Positions 8,834-18,128 of a stretch of DNA of 64,000 bases are shown in pieces; position 1 is the stretch's first letter, and each line of letters opens with the position of its first letter. The notes under the pieces are model-generated. The model saw only the letters and a list, made by a program, of their open reading frames with translations. It did not search any database and was not told where the DNA came from. Source of the stretch: Streptomyces hygroscopicus (GTDB lineage Bacteria > Actinomycetota > Actinomycetes > Streptomycetales > Streptomycetaceae); assembly GCA_002021875.1 (NCBI GenBank), contig CP018627.1, positions 1,116,001-1,180,000 on the forward strand, given 5' to 3'. A program made the translations under genes and the position numbers.

Positions 8834-9591
8834 GAGACGGCCCCGCCGCGGGCGTGCGCGGCAGGCTCGGCGTACGGCTGGTACCGCACCCCGAGCCGGT
8901 CGAGGGTCTCCCGCAACCCGTAGCGGTCCAGGCCCAGTTGACCCTCCGCGAAGGCGGCCCGGGTGGCCTCCTCCTTCGCGGTGCGGGCCTTCGCCGCCTC
9001 GACGGCCGTGGCGGCGGACTCGCGTGGTACGCACATCACCCCGTCGTCGTCGGCGAGGATCACATCGCCGGGGCGTACGCACTGCCCGCCCACCACCACG
9101 GGCACATTGACGGATCCGGCCGTGGCCTTGACGGTCCCCTGCGCGCACACGGCCGCCGACCACACGGGGAAGCCCATCGCGCGCAGTTCGGCGGTGTCGC
9201 GCACCCCGGCGTCGATGACCAGGCCGCGGACGCCGCGGTGGTGGAGCGCGGTGGCGAAGAGCTCGCCGAACATGCCGTCCGTGGACGGCGAGGTGGTGGC
9301 GACGACGAGGATGTCGCCCTCGGCGCACTGCTCGACCGCTGCGTGGATCATCAGGTTGTCGCCGGGCCAGCACAGCGCCGTGACCGCGGTGCCCGCGATG
9401 CGCACGTCCTGCTGGACGGGGCGCAGCCCGGGGCCGAGGCATCCGGTGCGGCCCATGGCCTCGTGCACCGTGGCCACGCCGTACGCCCCCAGGGCGTCCA
9501 CGTGCTCGGCCCCGGCGCGTGGCGGATCGGTGACGATCACACCGGCCGGCCCTGCGGCAGCGGGCGCGTCACCCGCGTTACCGTGCGTCAT
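8830..9591 (-). CDS. RraA-like 4-carboxy-4-hydroxy-2-oxoadipate aldolase / oxaloacetate decarboxylase
   Basis: 253 aa from ATG 9591, chosen because AAGGAG sits 9 nt before it. An in-frame upstream extension lacks family similarity. It has the RraA-fold core: YGVATVHEAMGRTG, GDNLMIHAAVEQCAEGDILV, a GMFGELFATALHHRGVRGLV glycine-rich stretch and the metal/substrate motif IDAGVRDTAELRAMGFPVW. This class cleaves 4-carboxy-4-hydroxy-2-oxoadipate to pyruvate and oxaloacetate. Its partner tautomerase follows with an ATGA overlap, and a GntR regulator precedes it. No ring-cleavage dioxygenase is in the window. Confidence 0.88.
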   Translation of the reverse strand: MTHGNAGDAPAAAGPAGVIVTDPPRAGAEHVDALGAYGVATVHEAMGRTGCLGPGLRPVQQDVRIAGTAVTALCWPGDNLMIHAAVEQCAEGDILVVATTSPSTDGMFGELFATALHHRGVRGLVIDAGVRDTAELRAMGFPVWSAAVCAQGTVKATAGSVNVPVVVGGQCVRPGDVILADDDGVMCVPRESAATAVEAAKARTAKEEATRAAFAEGQLGLDRYGLRETLDRLGVRYQPYAEPAAHARGGAVS

Positions 9592-9656
9592 TGCTGATAT
9601 CTCCTTGCTGGACAGGTCGGTGACCCACCCCGCGGCGCGAGCCCCGCGCCATATGC

Positions 9657-10325
9657 TCACGGCGCCGACGCCGGCGCTTCACTCAAGGCGTCGATCACAC
9701 TGGCGAGGTGGGCACGGACGGCCGCTTCGGCCGCCTGTGGGTCCCTGGCCCTGATCGCTTCGATCACGGCCAGGTGTTCACCCAGGGACCGCTGGGCACG
9801 CCCCGGCCGCAGCGCGAGCTGGAACCGATGGCGCACCAGCTGTGCGTTGAGCCGCTCCAGCAGCTCCACCGCCACCTGCTGACCGGAGAGCTCCCGGATG
9901 CGGGCGTGCAGTTGGTGGTTGAGGTCGGAGTAGGTCAGCGGTTCGCCGTCGGCGACCGCCTTGGACATCGCCGTGCCCAGGTCGGCCAGTTCGGTCAGCT
10001 GCTCATCGCCGGCCTGAACAGCCGCCTTGGCGGCGCACAGCCCTTCCAGGACCATGCGGCATTCGGTGATGGCCACGGCCTCCTCCACGCTCACCACCCG
10101 CACCCGTGAGCCACGGTTGCGGATCCGCTCGACCAGTCCCTCGGACGCCAGATCGATCAGCGCCGCGCGGATGCTCGCCCGTGTCACCTCGAATTGCTCG
10201 GCGAGTTCGTTCTCCACCAGCCGCTGGGCCGGTGCCATCTCCCCGCGCAAAATCGCCTGCCGCAGCTGCTCCATCGCATGCTGCTTGGCCTGCTCTCCGG
10301 TGCCTGGACGAGCTTCCTTCGGCAT
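9657..10325 (-). CDS. GntR family regulator, FadR (FCD) subfamily
   Basis: 222 aa. N-terminal winged helix (QAILRGEMAPAQRLVENELA, then TRASIRAALIDLASEGLVER), then an all-helical FCD domain with the metal-ligand pattern (DLNHQLHARIREL, later SLGEHLAVIEAI and AVRAHLASVI). FCD domains bind carboxylic acids, which suits control of an aromatic-acid or keto-acid pathway. It heads the run GntR, aldolase, tautomerase, CitG-like on the minus strand and probably autoregulates through the dyad upstream. Confidence 0.92.
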   Translation of the reverse strand: MPKEARPGTGEQAKQHAMEQLRQAILRGEMAPAQRLVENELAEQFEVTRASIRAALIDLASEGLVERIRNRGSRVRVVSVEEAVAITECRMVLEGLCAAKAAVQAGDEQLTELADLGTAMSKAVADGEPLTYSDLNHQLHARIRELSGQQVAVELLERLNAQLVRHRFQLALRPGRAQRSLGEHLAVIEAIRARDPQAAEAAVRAHLASVIDALSEAPASAP

Positions 10326-10366
10326 CGTGTGCCCTCCCTGAGTGAGTGCCTGTCGAAGGTAAATCT

Positions 10367-10399
10367 AGGCCAACAAGATTGTCAACGATTCTGTTGCCT
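10367..10399. promoter_or_regulatory. Imperfect dyad, candidate GntR operator
   Basis: Between the divergent GntR and PL8 genes, the arms AGGCCAACA and TGTTGCCT flank an AT-rich centre containing GATTGTCAACGATTC, itself a loose palindrome of the GT-N-AC type used by FCD regulators. The local AT-richness contrasts with the surrounding DNA. Confidence 0.4.
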
Positions 10400-10471
10400 A
10401 TATTGGCGACATAAACCCGCCCGCGTTCCCCCGATTCCGGTCTCGTGACAGGGGAAGCCGGGGTTGCTTGA

Positions 10472-13096
10472 ATGGTGCGGCGGTTCCCCATCGGACTCGT
10501 CGACCGTTGGAGCGTGCCCGTGCCTCTCTCGCGTCGTGCCCTCATCTCCACGCTCCCGGCTGCCACCCTGTCGGCCATGGCCCTGCCGCTGCGCGCGCGG
10601 GCGGCGGGACGTCCGGCCGCGTCCGGTGGGACGGCGGACGGTGAAGCGTCCGGGGCCGCTCACACCCGGCTGATCGACAACACCGTGGCCGTCTTCGCCG
10701 GAACGCGGGAGGTGGGCACCCGCCCCGAGGTGCGCGCCAAACTCGCCGCCATCACCACGACCGCCCGCTCCCGGCTCACCGCGATGGACCGCGCCGGGCA
10801 GGGCGAGCTCTTCCAGGGCCTCGCACTGGGCACGAGCGATCCCAACCTGATCACCTCGTTCCAGTACCTCTACGAGATCGCCCTCGCCACCCGCACACCG
10901 GAAGGCGGCACACCGTCCGGGCTGTACGGTGACACCGGTGTCCAGCGGCGCGTCATCGACGGTCTGATATGGCTCCACGAGCACTACTACGGCGACCAGT
11001 CGACGGGCTACTACGGCAACTGGTTCACCTGGGAGATCGGCATCTCCACCCACGTCAGCAAGATCCTGGCGCTGCTCGTGGACCAACTCGCCACGTACCG
11101 GCCCGAGCTGGCCGCCACCTACGTCGCCTCGATGGACGCGTATCTACGCAATGGCAAGGCCGGTGACGTCGACCTCGACTCACGTTTCCACACCGGCGCC
11201 AACCTCGCCGACATCACCACCAACCGCATCCTCCAGGGCGCCGTGCTCGGCGACGACGCCCGGATCACCAAGGCCCTCGCCGACCAGCTGACCGTCCTGG
11301 CCACGATCGACCCGTACGCGCTGCGGCACGGCGTCACCGACGGCTTCTACGCCGACGGCTCCTTCATCCAGCACGCGTCCGTGGCCTACACGGGCTCCTA
11401 CGGCAAGGGGTTGCTCACCCGGGTCGTGCAGACCGTCAAGATGCTCGACGGCACCGGCTACACCACCGACGACCGGCTGGTCCGCGTCGCCCAGGGGTGG
11501 GTGGTGGACGGCTTCGCCCCACTGATCTTCGAGGGCTGGCTGATGGAGATCGTCAAGGGGCGCGGGGTGTCCCGCCCGGCGACGGGATACGCCGACGCGG
11601 CCGAGGTGGTGGAGGCCGTGGTGGGCCTGTCCGCCCACGCCACCGGCGCCGACGCCACGGCGCTGAAGGGCTATGTCTCGTATCTGCGGCAGACCTCGAA
11701 GGCCACACTCGACCCTTCGGCGTTCGTGTCCCCGGTGAGCATCGCCCGCTACGCCGACATCCTCGCCGACTCCTCGATCCCGGCGCGGGACCTCGGGCCC
11801 GCCGAGCGCCATCTCGCGTTCAACGCGATGGACAAAACCGTCCACCGGCGCCCCGGTTACGCCTTCGCCCTGTCCCGCAGCTCGTCCAGGATCAGCCGAT
11901 ACGAGTACATGAGCGGCGAGAACCTGATGCCCTGGTTCCAGGGGGACGGCGCCCACTATCTGTATCTCTCCGGCCAGGACCAGACCACGGCGTTCGGCAT
12001 CGACTACCTCACCACCGTCCCGCCCCACCGCCTCGCCGGTGTCACCGCCCCCGTGGAGACCCGCCGCACCGTCCCCGAGCTCTACGGCACGCTCTGGTAC
12101 GACAACCCCGAGCGTGGCTTCACCTCCTCGTCGGAGGCGCAGAACAGCTATGTCTACTTCCCGCGCGGCACCCACCCGTTCTCCGGTGGCGCCGCCCTGG
12201 GCGCGTACGGTGTGGCGGGGCTCGTCCAGTCCGACGACGTGGCGTACGCCGCGAAACAGGCGGGCGACCTCCCCGACGACTTCGTGGTGTACCGCAACGC
12301 CGATGCCACCAAGTCGTGGTTCCTGTTCGACGACGAGATCGTGGTGCTGGCCGCGGGGGTAGGCGACGCCGCCGGGCGCGCGGTGACGACGACCCTCGAC
12401 ACCCGGATCGCCGCCCCTTCGGACACCCTCGCGCTCACCGGGCGGCTCCGCGGCGGTGCGCCCTGGTCCGGCACCGGCACGGCTCCGCTCGCCTGGCTGC
12501 GGTATGCCAATGCCACCCGGGCCGCCTCGGTCGGTTATGTCTTCCTCGACGGGCCACCGCCCAGGGTCACGCTCGACACCGTCACCCGCAGCCGCCGCGC
12601 CGTCCGCCTCGCCAACCCCGACCTCCCGGTGACCAAACAGCTCTTCGCCGTCACGGTGGAGCGGCCGGCCGGGGCGCCGCACACGTCGATGGCGTACGCC
12701 CTCGTCCCGGGCGCCACCGAACGCCAACTGGGCGCCTACGCCCGTTGGCCGCTCGCCGTCCTGGCCAACACCACCCGGCTGCAGGCCGTGGCCCACCGGG
12801 TTCTGCGGATCACCGCGCTCAACGCCTTCACCCCCGGCACCCATCGCGCCGGGCGGCTGTCGGTGCGCGGGCCCGGCTCGGTGCTCCTGCGGGAGGCCCG
12901 GGACGGCGCCTTGGCGATCGCGGTGTCCGATCCGACCACCGAGCGCGACACGGTCTCGGTCGTCATCCGGGGCCGCAGAATGAGGGCCGTCGCGGCGGAC
13001 GACGGGGTCCGGGTGGGCCGGGTGCCCGGCGGCACCCGGATCGTCGTCACCACCCGCCACGCCTACGGCCGGAGCTTCACGGCGACGCTGCGCTGA
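10472..13096 (+). CDS. Secreted polysaccharide lyase family 8 (hyaluronate/chondroitin/xanthan lyase-like)
   Basis: 874 aa. A twin-arginine-type signal (LSRRALISTLP, followed by a hydrophobic stretch to ARA) directs export. The PL8 catalytic residues can be assigned: Asn244 in HTGANLADI, His301 and Tyr310 in SFIQHASVAYTGSYGKG, with the typical 9-residue His-Tyr spacing. An aromatic patch NWFTWEIG lies before them. The C-terminal half is the beta-sandwich of the family. It would cleave uronic-acid polysaccharides by beta-elimination; the exact substrate cannot be told. The start could also be GTG 10514. The 3' end overlaps the convergent permease gene by 20 bp. Confidence 0.9.
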   Translation: MVRRFPIGLVDRWSVPVPLSRRALISTLPAATLSAMALPLRARAAGRPAASGGTADGEASGAAHTRLIDNTVAVFAGTREVGTRPEVRAKLAAITTTARSRLTAMDRAGQGELFQGLALGTSDPNLITSFQYLYEIALATRTPEGGTPSGLYGDTGVQRRVIDGLIWLHEHYYGDQSTGYYGNWFTWEIGISTHVSKILALLVDQLATYRPELAATYVASMDAYLRNGKAGDVDLDSRFHTGANLADITTNRILQGAVLGDDARITKALADQLTVLATIDPYALRHGVTDGFYADGSFIQHASVAYTGSYGKGLLTRVVQTVKMLDGTGYTTDDRLVRVAQGWVVDGFAPLIFEGWLMEIVKGRGVSRPATGYADAAEVVEAVVGLSAHATGADATALKGYVSYLRQTSKATLDPSAFVSPVSIARYADILADSSIPARDLGPAERHLAFNAMDKTVHRRPGYAFALSRSSSRISRYEYMSGENLMPWFQGDGAHYLYLSGQDQTTAFGIDYLTTVPPHRLAGVTAPVETRRTVPELYGTLWYDNPERGFTSSSEAQNSYVYFPRGTHPFSGGAALGAYGVAGLVQSDDVAYAAKQAGDLPDDFVVYRNADATKSWFLFDDEIVVLAAGVGDAAGRAVTTTLDTRIAAPSDTLALTGRLRGGAPWSGTGTAPLAWLRYANATRAASVGYVFLDGPPPRVTLDTVTRSRRAVRLANPDLPVTKQLFAVTVERPAGAPHTSMAYALVPGATERQLGAYARWPLAVLANTTRLQAVAHRVLRITALNAFTPGTHRAGRLSVRGPGSVLLREARDGALAIAVSDPTTERDTVSVVIRGRRMRAVAADDGVRVGRVPGGTRIVVTTRHAYGRSFTATLR

Positions 13097-14687
13097 CCTG
13101 CGAGGTGCGCAGGTGCCGGACGCCCGCGCGGACCGCCCACACGAACACGGCGAGGGCGAGGACGCCCACGACCACGGTGTCGTACGGCGCCGGGAGGCGG
13201 GCGGAACCGCCGAAGGTGCCGAGCCACGACAGCACGGTCAGCGCGGCCAGATGGAAGACCAGCCAGGCGCCGCGCCGCAGCTCCTCCCCCAGGGACGCGC
13301 CGCCGTCCTCACGACGCTGAAACAGGAACAACACCGCGCCTACCAGCACGAAGGGCAGCGCGAGCCGCAGATCGTGCCAACCCGACCAGTAGACGAACTC
13401 GCTGGCCACCACGAAGCTCACCGGCGCGATCCAGCGCACCCCCGGCATCCGCCCCTCGGCCCGCGTCACTCCCCGCTCGCGGTCGTGTGCCCGAAACGCC
13501 GCGACGGCGACCGCCGAGGCCGCGTAGATCAGCAGATACATGTCGCCCATCACGCTCACGATGTCCTGCCAGCCGCCGAACGGCAGCATGAAGACCACGA
13601 TGACCGCCAGGTTGAGCAGCAGCGCCCGGCGCGCCACCCCGGACCGGGGGTGGATGCGCATGAAGAAGCGGGGCAGCAGCCCGTTCTTGGCCAGGGCGTA
13701 GGTGTGGCGAGCGTCGATGGCCACGCCCACATAGGCCGATCCGCCCGGTGAGATCACGGCGTCGGCGTAGAGCAGCGTGGCCAGCCAGTGGAGATTGAGC
13801 ACCAGGGCGAGCTGCCCGAAGGGCGACTCGAAGTTGACTCCCTTCCAGCCGTGGCCCAGCAGCGACTCGGGCACCGTGAACAGGAAGGCCAACTGGAGCC
13901 CGAGGTAGACCAGCACGGCGAGGCCGATGCCGGTGAGCACCGCGGCCGGAACGGTACGGCGCGGGTTGCGCGCCTCTCCGGAGAAGTCGAGCGGGGCCTG
14001 GAAGCCGTTGACGGAGTACACGATGCCGCCACCGGCGAGCGCGGTCAGGCAGGCCGCGTAGCCGTACGGCGCGAAACCGCCGTGATCCGTGAGGCGTCCG
14101 GAGTGGGTGCCGGACAGGAACAGCGCGACGATGGTGAGGACGGGGACGACGACCTTGAACACCGAGATGAGGTTGTTCAGCCGGGCGAATATCCGAACGG
14201 CGAACCAGTTGCACACCGTCAGCACGACGCTGAGCGCGACGGCCACGGCGAGGCCCGAGACGGTGAGTGTGCCGCCGCTGTAGAGCCCCGGCAGATAGTG
14301 CGCGGCGTACTGCATGATCGCGCTGATCTCGGCCGCCGTACCGCCCACCGAGAGCAGCACGGACCAGCCGATCATCGTGCCGACCAGCCGTCCGCTGGCG
14401 TACAGCGGCCAGCGCACGGTGCCGCCGCCCTCGGGGCGGGTGGCGCCGAGTTCCACCATGACCAGGGCGATCAGGGCGCACAGCACACCCGCCCCGATCC
14501 AGGACAGCAGGGCGGCGGGGCCGGCGGTCTGAGCGGCGTACATGGCCGCGAACAGCCACCCGGACCCCAGGATGTTGGAGAACCCGATCGCGGTCAGGCC
14601 CCAGAATCCGAGGTCCTTATGGAGTCGTCGCTCCTCGGCGACCACCGCCGGGGCGGCGCTGGACTCCGGTGGGTGGTTCTGCGGCAC
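13077..14687 (-). CDS. APC superfamily amino-acid permease
   Basis: 536 aa from GTG 14687, chosen because GAGGAG lies just upstream and the longer frame has no family similarity. It shows the APC hallmark after a short cytoplasmic tail (DLGFWGLTAIGFSNILGSGW), then about 12 to 13 hydrophobic segments, with the conserved GGIVYSVNGFQAPLDFSGEA segment and loop RNPRRTVPAAVLTG. It is an integral membrane importer or exchanger of amino acids or amines. Its gene tail overlaps the PL8 gene tail. It is divergent from the deacetylase-like gene, with a direct repeat in the 200-bp gap. Confidence 0.88.
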   Translation of the reverse strand: MPQNHPPESSAAPAVVAEERRLHKDLGFWGLTAIGFSNILGSGWLFAAMYAAQTAGPAALLSWIGAGVLCALIALVMVELGATRPEGGGTVRWPLYASGRLVGTMIGWSVLLSVGGTAAEISAIMQYAAHYLPGLYSGGTLTVSGLAVAVALSVVLTVCNWFAVRIFARLNNLISVFKVVVPVLTIVALFLSGTHSGRLTDHGGFAPYGYAACLTALAGGGIVYSVNGFQAPLDFSGEARNPRRTVPAAVLTGIGLAVLVYLGLQLAFLFTVPESLLGHGWKGVNFESPFGQLALVLNLHWLATLLYADAVISPGGSAYVGVAIDARHTYALAKNGLLPRFFMRIHPRSGVARRALLLNLAVIVVFMLPFGGWQDIVSVMGDMYLLIYAASAVAVAAFRAHDRERGVTRAEGRMPGVRWIAPVSFVVASEFVYWSGWHDLRLALPFVLVGAVLFLFQRREDGGASLGEELRRGAWLVFHLAALTVLSWLGTFGGSARLPAPYDTVVVGVLALAVFVWAVRAGVRHLRTSQVSAASP

Positions 14688-14776
14688 GTGGCTCGTCTCC
14701 TCGGTGGTGCACGAACATACAAAGGCCCAGCGTGCCATGCGTGCCGACGGGCGCCCCCGACGCGCCCCGGACCTCG

Positions 14777-14820
14777 GTGCGAGCCCATGGCCAGGCGCGG
14801 GTGAGAGCCCATGGCCATGC
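14777..14820. repeat. Direct repeat with palindromic core in divergent promoter region
   Basis: GAGCCCATGGCCA occurs at 14781-14793 and 14805-14817 (24-bp period), each copy preceded by GTG and containing the palindrome CCATGG. It lies between the permease and deacetylase-like starts and could be a paired regulator site. Confidence 0.55.
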
Positions 14821-14889
14821 CCGGCGATCGACGGAAAAACACACCTCACCAGCGAGAAATCGCCGCATATCGGCCAGGGGCGTGTTCTC

Positions 14890-15753
14890 ATGCTTCAGGT
14901 GTCCCCTCCCTCCCGCCGTGATGTCCTGCGGTCCGCGAGTGGTGCCGTGGCGGCCACGACGTGCGGCGTCGGCTGCGGCCACCACGCCGTGTCCTCGTCG
15001 TCCAGACCCGCCGGTGCCACCGAGACACCCTCCTCCGGTGCGGCCTCGGACCGGGCCACGCCCGCCGGACACGCGCCGCGCGGACCGGTGCGCTTCCCCG
15101 GACTGCCACCCCAGATCGTCCACGGCCCGCGCGGCGGAAGCGCGGTGGCCCTCACCTTCCACGGCCAGGGCGACGCGGAGCTCGCCCGCTCGCTGCTGTC
15201 CGAGGCCGAGCGGGCCGGGGCCCGGGTCACCGTCCTCGCCGTCGGCACCTGGCTCGACGAGCATCCGGAGCTGGCCCGGCGGGTCCTGGACGGCGGCCAT
15301 GAACTGGGCAACCACACCATGCGGCACCGCGCCGTCTGCGCACTGCCCGCCGACGAGGCGTACGCGGAGATCACCGAATGCGCCGACCGGCTGCGCCGCC
15401 TCACCGGGACCATCGGAAGCTGGTTCCGTCCGTCGCGGGCCCGCACCGCCACGGACCTCGTGACCCGTCTGGCGGCCCGCGCCGGGTACCCGCACGTCCT
15501 CTCCTACGACGTGGATTCCCAGGACTTCCAGGACCCGGGGCCGGACGCGGTGCGGGACACGATCCTCGGCCAGGTCCGCGCCGGTTCCGTGGTCAGTCTG
15601 CACTTCGGTCACACCGGAACGCTGACCGCGCTGCCCGCAGTCCTCGAAGGTGTGCGCGGGCGCGGTCTGCACGCGGTCACCGCGACGGAGCTGATGCACT
15701 CCGATGGCGTAGCAGCGACAGCGGGCCCCGGGATGAGTACCGAGACTGGGTGA
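14890..15753 (+). CDS. Polysaccharide deacetylase-like (NodB fold) lipoprotein or Tat protein, altered active site
   Basis: 287 aa from ATG 14890. The Tat-type N-terminus SRRDVLRSASG is followed by a short hydrophobic region with Cys residues (TTCGVGCG) that could be lipidated. NodB-like blocks are recognisable: ALTFHGQGD where TFDDG is usual, GNHTMRH (the HxxxH metal motif, intact), WFRPSRARTA for the RPPxG motif, and LHFGHTG near the end. The catalytic-base Asp pair of motif 1 is replaced by His-Gly. The protein may therefore bind rather than deacetylate, or use a different mechanism. Confidence 0.75.
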   Translation: MLQVSPPSRRDVLRSASGAVAATTCGVGCGHHAVSSSSRPAGATETPSSGAASDRATPAGHAPRGPVRFPGLPPQIVHGPRGGSAVALTFHGQGDAELARSLLSEAERAGARVTVLAVGTWLDEHPELARRVLDGGHELGNHTMRHRAVCALPADEAYAEITECADRLRRLTGTIGSWFRPSRARTATDLVTRLAARAGYPHVLSYDVDSQDFQDPGPDAVRDTILGQVRAGSVVSLHFGHTGTLTALPAVLEGVRGRGLHAVTATELMHSDGVAATAGPGMSTETG

Positions 15754-15804
15754 GACGCCGGGCGGCCGCCCGTGGTGTGCCCGTACGGGAGCGGAGGAGA
15801 CCCC

Positions 15805-16359
15805 ATGCACCACCGCAAGGATCTCGGACTGCTCGCACTACGCCTCGGTGTGGGCGGGGTCCTGGCCACACACGGCACGCAGAAGCTCTTCGGCTGGTGC
15901 GGCGGCGCCGGCCTGGACCGTACCGGCCAGGCCATGGAGGCGATGGGCTTCCGTCCGGGGCGGGCCAGTGCCTTGGCAGCCGGACTGGGCGAGGCGGGCG
16001 GCGGGCTGCTGCTCGCGCTCGGCTTCGCCACTCCCGCGGCCGGGGCGGCGGCCGCGGGGACGATGGCGGGCGCGGTGTCGGTGAACGCGCCGGCCGGGTT
16101 CTTCGCCGAGTCCGGGGGCTATGAGTTCCCGGCTCTGCTGGGATGCTCGGCGGCGGCGCTCGGGATCGCGGGGCCCGGCCGCTACTCGCTCGATCACCTC
16201 ACCCGCCATGTGCTGGACCAGCCGTGGCTGATCGCGACGGCGTTCACCATGAGCGCGCTCACGGCGGCCGCGGTGATCAGACGCCGGATCGCGGTGACCA
16301 CGGAGCGGGAGCTCGCCGAGGAGCAGGGGGTCATCGACGAGCAGGAGCTCGCCGAGTAG
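15805..16359 (+). CDS. DoxX family membrane protein
   Basis: 184 aa with GGAGGAG before ATG 15805. Four hydrophobic segments follow the DoxX pattern: LLALRLGVGGVLATHGTQKL at the start, then GLGEAGGGLLLALGFATP, the AGTMAGAVSVNAPAGFF stretch and a last helix near residue 150. The C-terminal tail is acidic and cytoplasmic (ERELAEEQGVIDEQELAE). The family is linked to redox or membrane stress, and its exact role is not established. It stands alone between the deacetylase-like and hydrolase genes. Confidence 0.88.
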   Translation: MHHRKDLGLLALRLGVGGVLATHGTQKLFGWCGGAGLDRTGQAMEAMGFRPGRASALAAGLGEAGGGLLLALGFATPAAGAAAAGTMAGAVSVNAPAGFFAESGGYEFPALLGCSAAALGIAGPGRYSLDHLTRHVLDQPWLIATAFTMSALTAAAVIRRRIAVTTERELAEEQGVIDEQELAE

Positions 16360-16488
16360 GGCGCGCCTCTCCCTCTCTCCCCCCGCACATCACCTCTCCG
16401 GCAGATGACGCACGGCGTGCGAGGAGCGCACTCGTGCGCCATGGTGGATGCCAGGGTCCGGGAGCGGTCGCACTGGTGGAGGGTGCGG

Positions 16489-17541
16489 ATGTTCAACAGG
16501 CGCAGTTTCGGGAAGATCGTGGGCGCGAGTGCGGTCGGGGTGCCGTTCGCCATCCGCGCCACCGGATCAGCCAAGGCCACGGGGGACGCCCCGGAGGAGC
16601 GGCGGACGCCGCCCGCGCGGCCGCACACATCCTTCGCCGCCCTGCGGCAGATCAAGGCCGGGGAGCTGAACGTCGGCTACGCCGAGGCCGGTCCGGCCCA
16701 TGGCCCCGCGGTCGTCCTGCTGCACGGCTGGCCCTATGACATCCACAGCTATGTCGATGTGGCGCCCTTGCTGGCCGCAGAGGGCTATCGGGTGGTGGTC
16801 CCGTATCTGCGCGGCTATGGGACGACGCGCTTCCGGTCGCCCCGGACGTCCCGCGACGGCCAGCAGTCGGTGTTCGCCCTCGACCTCCTCGCCCTGATGG
16901 ACGCCCTCGGGATCGAGCGCGCGATCCTCGCCGGATACGACTGGGGCTCGCGGACGGCCGACATCGTCGCGGCGCTGTGGCCGAAGCGCTGCAAGGCCCT
17001 GGTCTCGGTGAGCGGCTATCTGATCACCAACCGGGAGAAGAACAAGCAACCTCAGCCACCGAAGGTCGAATGGGCCTGGTGGTATCAGTACTACTTCGCC
17101 ACGCAGCGGGGCGTGCTCGGACTGGAGAACCCGGAGTACCGGCGTGAACTGGCGCGGCTCGTCTGGCGGTTCAACTCGCCGACATGGCACTTCGACGAGG
17201 CCACCTTCGCGCGCACCGCCGCCGCCTTCCGGAATCCGGACTATGTCCGCATCGTGATCCACAACTATCGCTGGCGGCTGGGGCTCGCGGCGAGTGATCC
17301 CCGGTACGACGATTTGGAGCGGCGCCTCGCCAAGGGTCCCGCCATCGGCGTGCCCACGGTCACGCTGGACGGCGGGCGCGATCCCTTCACCCCCGCCGGG
17401 GGCGGTGCCTCCTACCGGGACAAGTTCTCGGGTCCGTACACCCACCGGACGCTGAAGGACATCGGCCACAATGTCCCCCAGGAGGCTCCCGAAGCCTTCG
17501 CCGATGCCGTGGTCGAGGCCGACGGTCTGCGACGGCGCTGA
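16489..17541 (+). CDS. Exported alpha/beta hydrolase, epoxide-hydrolase/dehalogenase type
   Basis: 350 aa from ATG 16489 (GGAGGG 5 nt upstream). A short twin-arginine-like leader (NRRSFGKIVGASAVGVPFA) suggests export. The oxyanion motif HGWP is at 79-82, and the nucleophile elbow GYDWGS places Asp151 as nucleophile, as in epoxide hydrolases and haloalkane dehalogenases. The acid lies near TLDGGRDPF, and the catalytic His is in KDIGHNVPQEAPEAF. The substrate is unknown. The next gene lies only 46 bp downstream. Confidence 0.85.
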   Translation: MFNRRSFGKIVGASAVGVPFAIRATGSAKATGDAPEERRTPPARPHTSFAALRQIKAGELNVGYAEAGPAHGPAVVLLHGWPYDIHSYVDVAPLLAAEGYRVVVPYLRGYGTTRFRSPRTSRDGQQSVFALDLLALMDALGIERAILAGYDWGSRTADIVAALWPKRCKALVSVSGYLITNREKNKQPQPPKVEWAWWYQYYFATQRGVLGLENPEYRRELARLVWRFNSPTWHFDEATFARTAAAFRNPDYVRIVIHNYRWRLGLAASDPRYDDLERRLAKGPAIGVPTVTLDGGRDPFTPAGGGASYRDKFSGPYTHRTLKDIGHNVPQEAPEAFADAVVEADGLRRR

Positions 17542-17587
17542 ACACCGCCGCCGGACCTCGGGCCGCCACGTCCGAAGGGGGCAGGGG

Positions 17588-18058
17588 ATGGCGGAGTTCG
17601 AGGTGGCCACCGGCGCCGCGGGGGTCCCCGACGGCGACGGCCAGGGCCGCCGGGCCGCGGTACGGACCGCGTTCGAGGGGCTGCTGCAGATCCGCCGGCT
17701 GATGAACGCGGACGCCGCCGACCCCGAAGGTGTGCCCGCCGAGTGGGAGCGGCGGCAGCCGGTGCGGGCCGTGGCCCTCGCCCTGGAGGCCGCCGGTGTT
17801 CCGCCGTCGGCCACCGACGCGGAGGGCCGCCGCACGGCGGCCGGATACTGTCTCGGCGCGGCGGAGCGGACCGGGGTGGTGCGGGTCGAGTGGCTGGGGC
17901 CGCCGGGAAGTGGTGCCGGGTACGCGGCGGAGGACGCGCTGCGGAACTGTGCGGCCGTGCTGCGGCGGCTGGGCTGGGAGGCGCTGGAGTACCGGGGGCC
18001 GCGCCGCCACCGTTACCTCGAGGTCGAGCCGCCGCCGGCCGGGCCTCCCCGGCGCTGA
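17588..18058 (+). CDS. Hypothetical protein (156 aa)
   Basis: ATG 17588 follows a GGGGCAGGGG purine stretch. The product is soluble, alanine- and arginine-rich and without signal peptide or membrane segment. Two helical halves can be seen (RRAAVRTAFEGLLQIRRLMN, and AEDALRNCAAVLRRLGWEAL). I recognise no known domain. GC3 bias and its own ribosome site support a real gene. It probably shares a transcript with the hydrolase. Confidence 0.7.
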   Translation: MAEFEVATGAAGVPDGDGQGRRAAVRTAFEGLLQIRRLMNADAADPEGVPAEWERRQPVRAVALALEAAGVPPSATDAEGRRTAAGYCLGAAERTGVVRVEWLGPPGSGAGYAAEDALRNCAAVLRRLGWEALEYRGPRRHRYLEVEPPPAGPPRR

Positions 18059-18128
18059 CCTGACCTGGGCCGAACCGGCCCGGGAGGCGCGGGCTGTGAT
18101 GCCACGTCGCCTCCCGGGGCGGTGCCGC

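Noticed and set aside
10464..10673. 69-codon frame at the PL8 start
   Set aside because: Out-of-frame shadow of the PL8 signal peptide region with no independent evidence.
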